Assembly: GCA_019420585.1 (NCBI GenBank)
Contig: JAHZGX010000027.1
Location: 35,978-99,977, forward strand
DNA: 64,000 bases
Origin: Prevotellaceae bacterium
Lineage (GTDB): Bacteria > Bacteroidota > Bacteroidia > Bacteroidales > Bacteroidaceae
Direction: 5' to 3'
Shown: positions 1 to 9,168 of the stretch, piece after piece
How positions within the stretch are numbered: the stretch's first letter is position 1
Layout: every line of letters starts with the position of its first letter
Made by a program: the position numbers and the translations under genes
Notes under the pieces: generated by a model
The model's input: only the letters and a program-made list of their open reading frames with translations
Databases searched by the model: none
What the model was told of the DNA's origin: nothing

Positions 1-542
1 GCCATGGCAAGCATCACCAAGAAGATGAGTGCCGCCGTGGAAAGGTTTTCAGTGACAATCAAAGCCAAAGCCAAGACTACCCCCATAACAGCAAACTTGG
101 TGCCCAGAGGGGTGACCCCCCTGTCATCACGCATCGAAGCATAAATAAAAGCAACGTACATGACAAGCATCATCTTGGTAAGTTCACTGGGTTGAAACGT
201 CAATTTCCAAACATGTATCCATCTGCCTGCACCATTGATGCTTCCTGAGAACAAAGCCACCATCTGCAAGACAAGAGCGCCAATGAGTCCAAATGCACCG
301 CCAAACTTGAAATAATTACACGGGACACGGCTCACTATCCATGCGAGTGTCAGCCCCACTGCCCAATATGCACAATGCTGCAGAACGGGTTCCCAATAGT
401 GGCTCTTCCCCCCGTAACTCATCGTGCTGCTGGCACTATACACTTCTACTACAGATATCATGCACAAAAGGAGAAAGACCATCCAAATGACCAAGTCTCC
501 CTGCATCCATCCCGTCAAGTTGATTTTCCTGTTCAGTTTCAT
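1..542 (-). CDS. ftsW: FtsW, septal peptidoglycan polymerase (partial)
   Basis: SEDS-family glycosyltransferase that polymerises lipid II at the division septum with FtsI. Reading leftward from an ATG at 542, the frame gives a short polar N-terminus (MKLNRKINLTGWMQGD) followed by hydrophobic segments and the family signature around GRWIHVWKLTFQPSELTK, where the Pro-Ser-Glu stretch is typical of FtsW/RodA. In-frame stops lie just upstream of this ATG, so the start is well placed. Only about the first 180 residues are present; the rest lies beyond the window edge. It follows murD by 67 bases as the last visible gene of the division operon. Position in this cluster favours FtsW over RodA, and a separate rodA lies at 15.2 kb. 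Confidence 0.9.
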   Translation of the reverse strand, partial: MKLNRKINLTGWMQGDLVIWMVFLLLCMISVVEVYSASSTMSYGGKSHYWEPVLQHCAYWAVGLTLAWIVSRVPCNYFKFGGAFGLIGALVLQMVALFSGSINGAGRWIHVWKLTFQPSELTKMMLVMYVAFIYASMRDDRGVTPLGTKFAVMGVVLALALIVTENLSTAALIFLVMLAM

Positions 543-609
543 TTGTGGTTTCGTCTGTCAAAGCATGTCCGCCAAGAAGCATGCCAATAGATATCATTCA
601 TGTATATTG

Positions 610-1944
610 TCAGAGAGCCCGTACCAGTTCCTTGAACTGGTCACCACGATCCTCCATGTTGCGAAAAAGGTCGAAACTTGCACAACAAGGACTCAGCAGC
701 ACAGTATCGCCAGGGGCAGCCATGCTCACACATGCCTGCACACATTCCTTCATGCTGTGCGTATCGGCTACAGGGATACCCATGCCATCAAAGAAAGCAT
801 GCAACTTAGCATTATCGGCTCCCAGGTAAACAAGTCCCTTGCATTTTCTCTTTACCAAATCCTTTATGGCATTGTAGTCATTACCCTTATCCTTCCCCCC
901 CAGGATGAGTATGGTGGGGGTGGTCATACTTTCGAGTGCATACCAGCATGCATCCACATTGGTTGCCTTGGAGTCATTGACATACAACACTCCTCCCACG
1001 CGAGCCACCTTTTCCAAACGATGCTCCACACCTTCAAAGTCACCAAGACTGCGTCTCAGGGCATCATCCTGTATTCCGCTCAGATGAGCCGCGATGCCTG
1101 CGGCCAAGCTGTTGTACATATTATGCTTCCCACTCAGGCTGAGACTCTCCTGCTCCATATTGAATGGAGTGGGGCGTTCAATAACATAATAACCATCGGA
1201 TATGTAGCCTATCATGCCTTTCTTCTCCAATATGCTGAACGGACACATCTTGGATTTGATGCCATACTTTTTGAGTTCCTTCTTGATGACAGGATCATCA
1301 GCCCAATACACAAAGGCGTCATCCTCGGTCTGATTCTGCACGATACGCATCTTGGCATCAGCATAATTCTGCATGCTGTTGCCATAACGATCCAAATGGT
1401 CGGGGGTAATATTGAGCAAGATAGCAATATTGGCACGGAACTTATACATATTGTCCAGTTGGAAACTGCTCAACTCAATGATATAGTAATCGAAGTTCTT
1501 ACCTTCGGCAATCTGCAAAGCCAGACTGCGACCTATATTACCGGCAAGACCAACATTGTAACCCGCCTCTTGGAAGATGTGATATATAAGACTCGTAGTG
1601 GTGGTCTTTCCATTAGAGCCAGTCACACATATCATGCGGGCATGCGTATAACGGCCAGCGAACTCTATCTCACTAATGATGGGAATATCTGCCTGACGCA
1701 GTTTCTCTACCATAGGAGCGGTCTCTGGTATACCCGGACTCTTCACGACCTCCGTGGCATTAAGTATCTTCTCCTCCGTGTGGCCGCCCTCTTCCCATTC
1801 CACTCCATAATGGTCAAGAAGTTCCTTATAGTGCGGCTTTATCTGCCCCAAGTCGCTCACGAACACATCGTAACCCTTGACCTTAGCCAGTGCGGCAGCA
1901 CCGACACCACTCTCAGCAGCACCCAATACGACTATCCTGTTCAT
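610..1944 (-). CDS. murD: UDP-N-acetylmuramoylalanine--D-glutamate ligase
   Basis: Cytoplasmic Mur ligase adding D-glutamate to UDP-MurNAc-L-Ala. The 444-residue length is normal. The N-terminus has the Rossmann-like UDP-binding start (MNRIVVLGAAESGVG), and the central ATP-binding loop GSNGKTTTTS is at about residues 109-118. A conserved HRLE motif and the C-terminal ligase domain with GGKDKG follow. It lies 34 bases after mraY and 67 before ftsW, in the usual Bacteroidota order. Confidence 0.96.
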   Translation of the reverse strand: MNRIVVLGAAESGVGAAALAKVKGYDVFVSDLGQIKPHYKELLDHYGVEWEEGGHTEEKILNATEVVKSPGIPETAPMVEKLRQADIPIISEIEFAGRYTHARMICVTGSNGKTTTTSLIYHIFQEAGYNVGLAGNIGRSLALQIAEGKNFDYYIIELSSFQLDNMYKFRANIAILLNITPDHLDRYGNSMQNYADAKMRIVQNQTEDDAFVYWADDPVIKKELKKYGIKSKMCPFSILEKKGMIGYISDGYYVIERPTPFNMEQESLSLSGKHNMYNSLAAGIAAHLSGIQDDALRRSLGDFEGVEHRLEKVARVGGVLYVNDSKATNVDACWYALESMTTPTILILGGKDKGNDYNAIKDLVKRKCKGLVYLGADNAKLHAFFDGMGIPVADTHSMKECVQACVSMAAPGDTVLLSPCCASFDLFRNMEDRGDQFKELVRAL

Positions 1945-1978
1945 CTTAATCTTATATTTCCTAAATCTGTATTTCTAC

Positions 1979-3244
1979 TTATCTTATCTTCAAAGTCACT
2001 ATGGTCAAAGCCGCAGTAATAATCGTCACTATCCAGAAACGCACTGTAATCTTCGACTCCAACCAGCAACCCTTAGGCCAGTTGAACAAGATACGGAAGT
2101 CTGCAGGCAACTGTCCCGGCTTAATCCGGAACGCATCATGAATGGGAGCACGCTTGAACACTCTCCATTTCTTGCCACGCCTGTTGCCCATCTTGGCATA
2201 CTGCGTCTGGAGCAAGACGCTCACGCTCTCCATAAAGAACACAAAGCAAAGCAGAGGCAGAAGCAATTCCTTGTGGATAATTATGGCCACCACTGCTATG
2301 ATTCCCCCTATGGCCAAACTACCCGTATCGCCCATAAACACCTGAGCAGGATAAGAGTTGTACCACAAGAATCCAACCAACGCGCCAACAAATGCACAAA
2401 GGAATATGACCAACTCCTCACTGCCCGGAATAAACATGATATTGAGATAACTGGCAAACTGAATATGGCTGCTGACATAAGCCAGTATGCCTAAAGCCAA
2501 ACAGATAATGGCAGAATTGCCTGCACACATGCCGTCCATGCCATCATTCATGTTGCTGCCATTGCTTACTGCCATGACCACAAAAACGGTCATGACGACA
2601 AACAGCACCCAACCTGCAGCAGTGCGATACTTGCCCATGAAACCCATGATTCCGGAATAACTCAGATTGTTATCCTTGACAAAAGGTATGGTGGTTATGG
2701 TGCTCTTGACAGGAGAACTCTTGTGCACGACCACACTCTCCACCCCTTGACGCTCCATGGTAACATTCTCACGTACCACTGCATCAGGACTGAGCCACAA
2801 GGTCAGCCCCACAGCAAGCCCGAGGAATGCCTGTCCAATCAATTTGTAAAGAGGGCGCAGGCCATCCTTGGCCACCTTCATCTTAATGTAGTCATCTATG
2901 AAACCAAGTGTACCGAGCCACACTGTGGTACCGAGCATCAGCAACAAATAGATATTACGCAAACGGCCAAAAAGCAAACAGGGAACCAATGTGGCCACAA
3001 TAATGATGACTCCACCCATGGTGGGGACACCCTTTTTCTCCACTCCATAAGGGTCAATGTCGGCATTCCGCTGTGCTTCATTGCCACCATGGGCATGCAT
3101 CCAACGGATAAAATATTGACCAAACCACATGGATATAAGCAATCCAAGCACCAATGTAAGGAGCGCCCTGAATGAGATGTACTGCCACATACCGGCACCC
3201 TTTACCCCAAATTGCTCCAAATATCTGAACAGATAATACAGCAT
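1979..3244 (-). CDS. mraY: Phospho-N-acetylmuramoyl-pentapeptide transferase
   Basis: Integral membrane enzyme that transfers phospho-MurNAc-pentapeptide to undecaprenyl phosphate, forming lipid I. The 421-residue product has about ten hydrophobic helices. The Asp-Asp pair in FIDDYIKMK matches the catalytic/Mg site of the family, and a later NGSNMNDGMDGM stretch is also conserved. The protein is longer than the roughly 360 residues of E. coli because of an insert around residues 155-200, a variation known in Bacteroidota. It sits between murE and murD with short spacers. Confidence 0.96.
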   Translation of the reverse strand: MLYYLFRYLEQFGVKGAGMWQYISFRALLTLVLGLLISMWFGQYFIRWMHAHGGNEAQRNADIDPYGVEKKGVPTMGGVIIIVATLVPCLLFGRLRNIYLLLMLGTTVWLGTLGFIDDYIKMKVAKDGLRPLYKLIGQAFLGLAVGLTLWLSPDAVVRENVTMERQGVESVVVHKSSPVKSTITTIPFVKDNNLSYSGIMGFMGKYRTAAGWVLFVVMTVFVVMAVSNGSNMNDGMDGMCAGNSAIICLALGILAYVSSHIQFASYLNIMFIPGSEELVIFLCAFVGALVGFLWYNSYPAQVFMGDTGSLAIGGIIAVVAIIIHKELLLPLLCFVFFMESVSVLLQTQYAKMGNRRGKKWRVFKRAPIHDAFRIKPGQLPADFRILFNWPKGCWLESKITVRFWIVTIITAALTIVTLKIR

Positions 3245-3278
3245 ATTACTCTATATATTTTAGCAACAGACGGAGAAC

Positions 3279-4730
3279 TTAAATACCGAAAGCCTCACGT
3301 ATAACCTCATGGTCATCAAAATGATGCTTCACGCCCTGAATTATCTGATAATCCTCATGACCCTTTCCAGCCACAAGAATCACATCACCCGGCTTGGCCA
3401 ACATGCATGCAGTTCGTATAGCCTCACGGCGGTCTACGATGCTAATCACATTCCGGCGTTGCTCTGCATCAAGTCCGGCCAGCATATCATCAATGATGGC
3501 CTGCGGATCCTCAAAACGAGGATTGTCACTTGTAATAATTACACGATCGCTGTTCTTCACAGCCTCCTGTGCCATAATCGGCCGTTTCCCCCGGTCACGG
3601 TTGCCTCCTGCGCCACACACAGTCCAGCATTCACCACGGTGCTTCAGAACATCATTGATGGTCTGGAGCACATTGATCAAGGCATCAGGAGTGTGTGCAT
3701 AATCCACAATGGCTGTCACACCCTTGGATGAGCGGATGGTCTCAAAACGTCCATTCACGGGCATCATGGCGCTCAATTGCACAAGAGCCTCTTCCCGATT
3801 CACTCCGAGCATCACCGTGGCTGCATAAACAGCCAACAGATTACTCACATTGAAGCGCCCCACAAACTGTACGCTCACCTCATGTCCATCCATCTCAAGG
3901 TTCATTCCCTCAAAACTTTCCTCCAGAATACGCCCCTTGAAATCAGCAACACCACGCACGGAATAAGTTTTCACCTGTGCTTGTGTGTTCTGTACCATGA
4001 CTATACCGTTCCTGTCATCAGCATTGGTCACAGCGAAGGCTTCACATGGAAGTGCATCAAAGAAGGCCTTCTTGGCATTGCGATAGTTCTCGAACGTCTT
4101 ATGATAATCCAAATGGTCACGTGTCAAGTTCGTGAAAATGCCTCCTGCAAAGGTCAGTCCGCCAATTCTGTGTTGTGCCACACTATGGCTGCTTACCTCC
4201 ATAAAAGCATACTGACATCCCTCATCAGCCATTTGTCCAAGCAAGTTATTCAATGTCACAGCATCTGGAGTTGTGCATTCCGTGGGTATGGGGCGGCCAT
4301 CAATATAGTTACATACTGTGCTGCACAGACCACACTTATACCCCATACGGCGAAACATCTTATAAAGTACCGTGGCTATAGTGGTCTTTCCATTGGTGCC
4401 CGTCACACCTATCAGTTTCATTCTCCGGCTGGGATTTCCAGCACAAGCGGTTGCCAAAGGACCAACTGCCAGTTCCGTATCAGAATAAACCAAATATGTA
4501 ACTCTGCCGTCCAACTCCTTGGGCAACACCTCGCAGGCCACAACCGTTGCTCCCTGTTCTATGGCTTTCCCTATATATTCATGCCCATCCACCTGAGTGC
4601 CCCTCAACGCAACAAACATATCATCCTGCTGCACGTGTCTGGAGTCTATCTGCACGCTCCTCACCTCTTTCTCTGACTGCCCCTCAATCTGTGAAGGCCG
4701 GCAGTTTTCTATCAGTTGGTTCAGATTCAT
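3279..4730 (-). CDS. murE: UDP-MurNAc-tripeptide synthetase, meso-DAP type
   Basis: Cytoplasmic Mur ligase adding the third stem-peptide residue. The ATP-binding loop GTNGKTT is at about residues 111-117, and the late motif DNPRFEDP contains the DNPR signature associated with meso-diaminopimelate rather than lysine. I chose the ATG at 4730 (MNLNQLIENCRPSQ, 483 residues). A longer open frame to 4832 would overlap ftsI by 56 bases and adds a non-conserved, basic stretch. With this start the gene lies 46 bases after ftsI. Confidence 0.95.
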   Translation of the reverse strand: MNLNQLIENCRPSQIEGQSEKEVRSVQIDSRHVQQDDMFVALRGTQVDGHEYIGKAIEQGATVVACEVLPKELDGRVTYLVYSDTELAVGPLATACAGNPSRRMKLIGVTGTNGKTTIATVLYKMFRRMGYKCGLCSTVCNYIDGRPIPTECTTPDAVTLNNLLGQMADEGCQYAFMEVSSHSVAQHRIGGLTFAGGIFTNLTRDHLDYHKTFENYRNAKKAFFDALPCEAFAVTNADDRNGIVMVQNTQAQVKTYSVRGVADFKGRILEESFEGMNLEMDGHEVSVQFVGRFNVSNLLAVYAATVMLGVNREEALVQLSAMMPVNGRFETIRSSKGVTAIVDYAHTPDALINVLQTINDVLKHRGECWTVCGAGGNRDRGKRPIMAQEAVKNSDRVIITSDNPRFEDPQAIIDDMLAGLDAEQRRNVISIVDRREAIRTACMLAKPGDVILVAGKGHEDYQIIQGVKHHFDDHEVIREAFGI

Positions 4731-4776
4731 TTTTCCCCTATATATAATATATAATGTATACTCTGTCTGTTTTCTG

Positions 4777-6930
4777 TCATTCCAAGGACAAGGATACGGT
4801 CTGCCCCTTAACAACCTTCGTTCCAGGAGCAACGCTTTGCCGAACCACGCGTCCCTTTCCGGTCACACGGACTTTCATGCCTAGATTCTGAAGTGCTTGT
4901 ACTGCATCCCTTGCACCCATATTCTTCATATCAGGCACGATGCCTGGCTTCAGCGAATCAACATGATTGTCTGCAGGCACCCTCTCGTCACTGGCAAGCA
5001 TGTCCAAGACGTACTGTGCCGTGGCACGGTGCCCTCGAGTCACATCAGGAGTCTTCACAACGGCAGTATCAGCCGCACCGCGGATGTCACTATACATATC
5101 CTTGGTCATCAAGTATTGTGATATTTCACAAAAGACTGGTCCACACTGCATTCCACCAGAGGCCGGAGTTCCTCTCTTCACAATGCAAACCAAACAACTA
5201 TACTTAGGCTTTTCTGAAGGAAAATATCCACAGAAACTTACCATGTACCTGACAGGGCCATTCCTGTAACCTCCACTTTCCGAAGCAATCTGCGCAGTGC
5301 CGGTCTTTCCACTCACACGGAAACGGCCGCCATTACGTCCGGCCGCTTTACCGAGACCTTCGGGATTCATCACTACGGAGTCAAGAATCTCATGTATGGC
5401 ATCCAATGTCTTTTGGCTGCACATCTTCTCTTTGATGACCTCTACAGGAAACTCTCGCACGACTTGCCCGTCCTTGAGTTCACGTGTCACAAAGCGCGGC
5501 TTCACCATGCGACCATTATTTGCAATACCATTGTAAAAAGTCAAAGTACTGACAGGAGGCAACTGTACCTCATAACCAATGCTCATCCAAGGAAGAGCGG
5601 TAGCATACCAATTGACCCAGTACCTGCCCTTCTTTTTCGGATGACGCACTTTGGGTTCACCCTTACCTACGAAGGGAAGGTTCAAGGGCAATCCCACACC
5701 CAAGTTGTTCAGCCCACGCACGAAACGGCCAGGGTCATCATGATAGGCACCATCTATCAAACGGCTTACACCTATGTTGGAACTCTTCATGAGTACACGC
5801 GTAACATTGAGCATTCCGTAACCGCCCTTTGTCCAGTTATGGTCACGCATAGTGCGTCCATACATAGGCCACAGACCATTGCCGGTGTCCACACGTGTGT
5901 TCTTGTTTATCTTTCCATCCTCTATGGCCACCATGATACTGGCCGTCTTAAAGGTTGATCCCGGTTCCATCAAATCTGTCAGAAGATGGTTCTTCATCTC
6001 ATAATACTCACCATCGGAACCTCTCTTCAGATTAGCAATGGCTTTCACGTCACCTGTGGCAACCTCCATGACCATGGCCATACCAATATCTCCGTTCACG
6101 GTCTCCTCCTTCAATTTATTTCTCAATGCGCGGTCAACCACATCCTGAACATCAATATCAATGGTGGTCATCAAGTCATGTCCATCCTCCGGCTCCACAT
6201 CTACCAAACTCACACGCCTGTCACGTATCTTGGTACGATGCTTTATGCCGGGCTTTCCGCGCAATATGGTGTCATAACTCAATTCCAGTCCATTCTTGGC
6301 CTTTCCGGAATCTGGATAAAGATCGCCCAAAGTACGGGCAGCCAAAGAGCCATAAGGCTTCTCGCGCTTTATGACTATCTCACCATAAAACCCACCCCGA
6401 AATGGGTTCTCACGCAGCAATGGCAGTTTCTTGCATTCCGTATACTGGACATAAGAAGCCATACGGGGATAGATGCGGCATGGAGGCGGGTATCTGCCGT
6501 TCACTTTCTTCATGCAGTTCTTTCTCGCATTCGTCAGCCTTTGCCGAAACCAACTGGCACTATAGTCAGGGAATATCTTGGCCAGTCCATTCACGATGCT
6601 GTCCACCTGATTGTCGAAAACAGAGTCACGAAAAGCCTGAGTCCGGACAAGCGTCATGCTATCCCTATCCTGAACACGGAAGTCCATATACAGACGATAT
6701 TCCGGCAAAGACGTGGAAAGCACCCGTCCGTCATCGGAAAGCAAGTCCCCACGTTTAGCCTCAATGGGAATATTCTCATTCACGAAACGAGCATCCACCG
6801 CCTCCCAGTAATCTCTCATGGGAGGGAACATAGTCTGCAAAGCCTTTCCTATTATGTACACGGCAACCAGTGTCACCAGTATAAACAGGACGCGGTATCG
6901 ACCAATAGAATTATTCTTCCTGTCTTTCAT
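4777..6930 (-). CDS. ftsI: Penicillin-binding protein 3-type transpeptidase with C-terminal PASTA domain
   Basis: Septal class B transpeptidase anchored by one N-terminal membrane helix (about residues 12-32). The dimerisation region is followed by the transpeptidase domain with all three active-site motifs: STFK (catalytic Ser325), SSN (383-385) and KTG (542-544). The last 60 residues form a PASTA-like module (GIVPDMKNMGARDAVQAL onward), as in many Bacteroidota PBPs. The 717-residue length is normal. It starts 10 bases after the ftsL-like gene and would act with FtsW. Confidence 0.96.
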   Translation of the reverse strand: MKDRKNNSIGRYRVLFILVTLVAVYIIGKALQTMFPPMRDYWEAVDARFVNENIPIEAKRGDLLSDDGRVLSTSLPEYRLYMDFRVQDRDSMTLVRTQAFRDSVFDNQVDSIVNGLAKIFPDYSASWFRQRLTNARKNCMKKVNGRYPPPCRIYPRMASYVQYTECKKLPLLRENPFRGGFYGEIVIKREKPYGSLAARTLGDLYPDSGKAKNGLELSYDTILRGKPGIKHRTKIRDRRVSLVDVEPEDGHDLMTTIDIDVQDVVDRALRNKLKEETVNGDIGMAMVMEVATGDVKAIANLKRGSDGEYYEMKNHLLTDLMEPGSTFKTASIMVAIEDGKINKNTRVDTGNGLWPMYGRTMRDHNWTKGGYGMLNVTRVLMKSSNIGVSRLIDGAYHDDPGRFVRGLNNLGVGLPLNLPFVGKGEPKVRHPKKKGRYWVNWYATALPWMSIGYEVQLPPVSTLTFYNGIANNGRMVKPRFVTRELKDGQVVREFPVEVIKEKMCSQKTLDAIHEILDSVVMNPEGLGKAAGRNGGRFRVSGKTGTAQIASESGGYRNGPVRYMVSFCGYFPSEKPKYSCLVCIVKRGTPASGGMQCGPVFCEISQYLMTKDMYSDIRGAADTAVVKTPDVTRGHRATAQYVLDMLASDERVPADNHVDSLKPGIVPDMKNMGARDAVQALQNLGMKVRVTGKGRVVRQSVAPGTKVVKGQTVSLSLE

Positions 6931-6940
6931 ATTCCTCCGG

Positions 6941-7393
6941 TTACTCGTTTGTCAACAGGAACGGAGGTTCCGTACTTGACATGAGTGTGCTGTCACCTCT
7001 CTCCTTGAGTTGTCTTTCCAACTCACTCTGCCTTGTACGCCGAGTCAACTCGCTCTCTCGAGTCAGGCAGCGATACTTGCAGTCCTTGACCACTTCATTG
7101 AGTCGTTCCTCCTCCAAAATCTCTTGCTGAGCCTGGTAATTATTTGTCACATAAACAACCAAAGCCACAAGAATCAAAAGCAAAACCGAAAACTGTTTCT
7201 TGAACCACGTACCATCCACCCTGAGTGCAGTTGCCAAATCACGCCAGTGCTGCAAATCAAGGTTCTCACCATCCTCATCATGCAATATGGATTTAGCCAG
7301 CCGTTCCTTGGCACGGAACCGATCTTGCCCATCAGGTTCCTGTGACAGTACGTCCTGCGACAATGTTTCCTTATGCTCTGTATTCTCTGTCAT
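6941..7393 (-). CDS. FtsL-like small division protein
   Basis: Bitopic membrane protein of about 150 residues: an acidic cytoplasmic N-terminus, one membrane helix (QFSVLLLILVALVVYVTN) and a charged, probably coiled-coil extracytoplasmic tail rich in Glu/Arg. Size, topology and position between rsmH and ftsI match the FtsL-like protein of Bacteroidota division operons. Sequence similarity in this family is weak, so the name rests mostly on context. The frame is open to an ATG at 7456. I prefer the ATG at 7393 (MTENTEHKETLS) because the upstream extension is basic and not typical of the family. Confidence 0.8.
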   Translation of the reverse strand: MTENTEHKETLSQDVLSQEPDGQDRFRAKERLAKSILHDEDGENLDLQHWRDLATALRVDGTWFKKQFSVLLLILVALVVYVTNNYQAQQEILEEERLNEVVKDCKYRCLTRESELTRRTRQSELERQLKERGDSTLMSSTEPPFLLTNE

Positions 7394-7481
7394 ATTCTTT
7401 AATGCTTGCCACTTTGTTTTTCTCAAAAAAAGAACCTTTAGCCTCCCATCAACCATGTAGCCTTCAGTTTACTGTTCCTAC

Positions 7482-8390
7482 CTACAGCTTCTCAGCAACC
7501 CTCAGTTTGGCAGAACGGCTACGCGGATTCTCCGCCTGTTCCTGATCCGTTGGTATTTGAGGCTTATTGCCTAAGAGTCTCATGGGAGCATAACTGCGTC
7601 CGAAAACATCCGTCTCCACTCGTCCCTCCTCATTTCCACTCTTCATGACATTTTTCACCATTCGGTCTTCCAAAGAATGATAGGTCAGTATCGAAAGCCT
7701 TCCTCCGGCACCCAAGACATTCAGGGCAGCATGTAGCATCTGCCTGAGAGCCTCCATCTCGCCATTCACCTCAATACGCAGAGCCTGGAACACACGCGCC
7801 AAATCTTTCTTCTCCCTGTCTCTCGGAAGCAGCGGATGAAGCAATGATGCCAACTGCCCTGTAGTCAAGATTTCATTTCGTCCACGCTCCTTCACAATTG
7901 CGAAAGCCAATTTACGACTGTTTTTCAATTCACCGTAAAGGTAAAACACCGAAGCCAGTTGTTCCTCTGTGTATTCTCTCAACACGGTGCGTGCCGAGCG
8001 CGTGGCCTTTCGGTTCATGCGCATATCCAGCGGTGCATCAAACCGGAAACTGAATCCTCGGTCTGCATCATCCAAATGATGGCTGCTGACTCCAAGGTCC
8101 GCCAATATTCCATCCACGCTTTCCACTTGATAATAACGCATCCAATTCTTCAGGAAACGAAAGTTACTCCTCACAAAAGTAAAGCGGGAGTCATCCGGTA
8201 TGCCGCACATGGCATCCATATCCTGGTCAAATCCATACAGGCGTCCAGCCGGTCCCAACCGCCTCAAGACTTCTCTGCTATGCCCTCCACCGCCAAATGT
8301 CAAGTCAACGTATACTCCATCCGGGCGAATGTTCAATCCATCCACCGTCTGGTGCAACATAACCGGTATATGATACGTTTCACTACTCAT
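7482..8390 (-). CDS. rsmH: 16S rRNA m4C1402 methyltransferase RsmH (MraW)
   Basis: S-adenosylmethionine-dependent N4-methyltransferase acting on C1402 of 16S rRNA. The 302-residue protein opens with YHIPVMLHQTVDGL and has the SAM-binding motif DLTFGGGGHSREVL near residues 29-42, followed by the conserved GILADLGVSSHHLDD and DMRM stretches. The C-terminus has the SYHSLEDR-like motif (TYHSLEDRMVKN). The start is only 3 bases after the mraZ stop, so translation is probably coupled. Confidence 0.97.
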   Translation of the reverse strand: MSSETYHIPVMLHQTVDGLNIRPDGVYVDLTFGGGGHSREVLRRLGPAGRLYGFDQDMDAMCGIPDDSRFTFVRSNFRFLKNWMRYYQVESVDGILADLGVSSHHLDDADRGFSFRFDAPLDMRMNRKATRSARTVLREYTEEQLASVFYLYGELKNSRKLAFAIVKERGRNEILTTGQLASLLHPLLPRDREKKDLARVFQALRIEVNGEMEALRQMLHAALNVLGAGGRLSILTYHSLEDRMVKNVMKSGNEEGRVETDVFGRSYAPMRLLGNKPQIPTDQEQAENPRSRSAKLRVAEKL

Positions 8391-8393
8391 GAT

Positions 8394-8888
8394 TCACATC
8401 CTTCCTGTATCTCCATTCAGTTCAAGCCCTGCAACAGGTTGCTCTTGTGGTCTCATCATCTGTTCCAGGCAATCTGCCAAAACATCCGGCTCTCCAGAAA
8501 GGGCATCCGCAGCCTGACGTTCCCAAATTTCTATTGTGTCATCAACACCAATGAAACGTACTTCCGACTGAATGCCTGCTTCATCCAAGTAGCGTCGAGG
8601 AATCAGGAGTCGCCCATTGCTATCAAGCGATACGTCCTCGGCACCCGCCACAAAACGACGCAGGGCACTGCGTCCCTGCCGGTCGAACATACTTGTATGA
8701 GCCACCAAAGCATCTACCTGCCGGTTCCACACCTGTACAGGATAGAGCACCAGGCAACGCTGGAAGACATCACGCCTTAACACAAGCCCTGCAATCTCTT
8801 CCCGCTGCAGAATCTTGCGAAAGGTGCTCGGGACGAACACGCGTCCCTTCTCGTCCACCTTGGCATCTATGTTGCCTGTAAATCTCAT
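8394..8888 (-). CDS. mraZ: MraZ, transcriptional regulator of the division cluster
   Basis: AbrB/SpoVT-like DNA-binding protein that in other bacteria represses its own mra/dcw operon. The 164-residue product shows two repeats of the fold, at residues 1-30 (MRFTGNIDAKVDEKGRVFVP) and around 95-120 (DSNGRLLIPRRYLDEAG). It is the first gene of the leftward operon. Directly upstream are GTGGGG-type boxes ten bases apart next to a promoter, consistent with autoregulation. Confidence 0.95.
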   Translation of the reverse strand: MRFTGNIDAKVDEKGRVFVPSTFRKILQREEIAGLVLRRDVFQRCLVLYPVQVWNRQVDALVAHTSMFDRQGRSALRRFVAGAEDVSLDSNGRLLIPRRYLDEAGIQSEVRFIGVDDTIEIWERQAADALSGEPDVLADCLEQMMRPQEQPVAGLELNGDTGRM

Positions 8889-8925
8889 CTCACGTACTTC
8901 TTATATAGTTTCGCGTAATTTTTGG

Positions 8926-8955
8926 CAAAGATATGTATTTCCCCACAATCCCCCA
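8926..8955 (-). promoter_or_regulatory. mraZ promoter with candidate MraZ operator
   Basis: Read on the minus strand, TATCTTTG (8933-8926) matches the Bacteroides -7 consensus TAnnTTTG. No TTTG is seen at -33. Instead two direct TGGG boxes spaced exactly 10 bases lie there (8955-8952 and 8945-8942), the arrangement described for MraZ binding sites. Confidence 0.6.
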
Positions 8956-9109
8956 CGCCTTTTCACAAATTATTTTTTTGCATTCTCCCAACACTGACTT
9001 TCTATAGTCACAACCACAGTAAAGAACTTCCTCTTTTTCTTCGATGGAATGGCGGAAAACTATTATTTTACATCATCTTACAAAAGTTGCAGTCGGATTT
9101 TTCAGCACA

Positions 9110-9145
9110 TTTGTTTTCCCGGTGGGGGAAAAACCCTTAAATTTG
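9110..9145 (+). promoter_or_regulatory. Promoter of the cyclophilin gene
   Basis: TAAATTTG at 9138-9145 matches the -7 consensus, and TTTG at 9110-9113 could be the -33 element, although the 24-base spacing is longer than the usual 19-21. It lies 24 bases ahead of the ATG at 9169. Confidence 0.45.
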
Positions 9146-9168
9146 CAAAAAGAAGACGTTTTCAACAC

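Noticed and set aside
424..2019. 531-codon plus-strand open frame
   Set aside because: Antisense to murD and the start of ftsW, both of which are certain.
4731..4832. Longer MurE start
   Set aside because: It overlaps ftsI coding sequence and adds a basic stretch not found in MurE.
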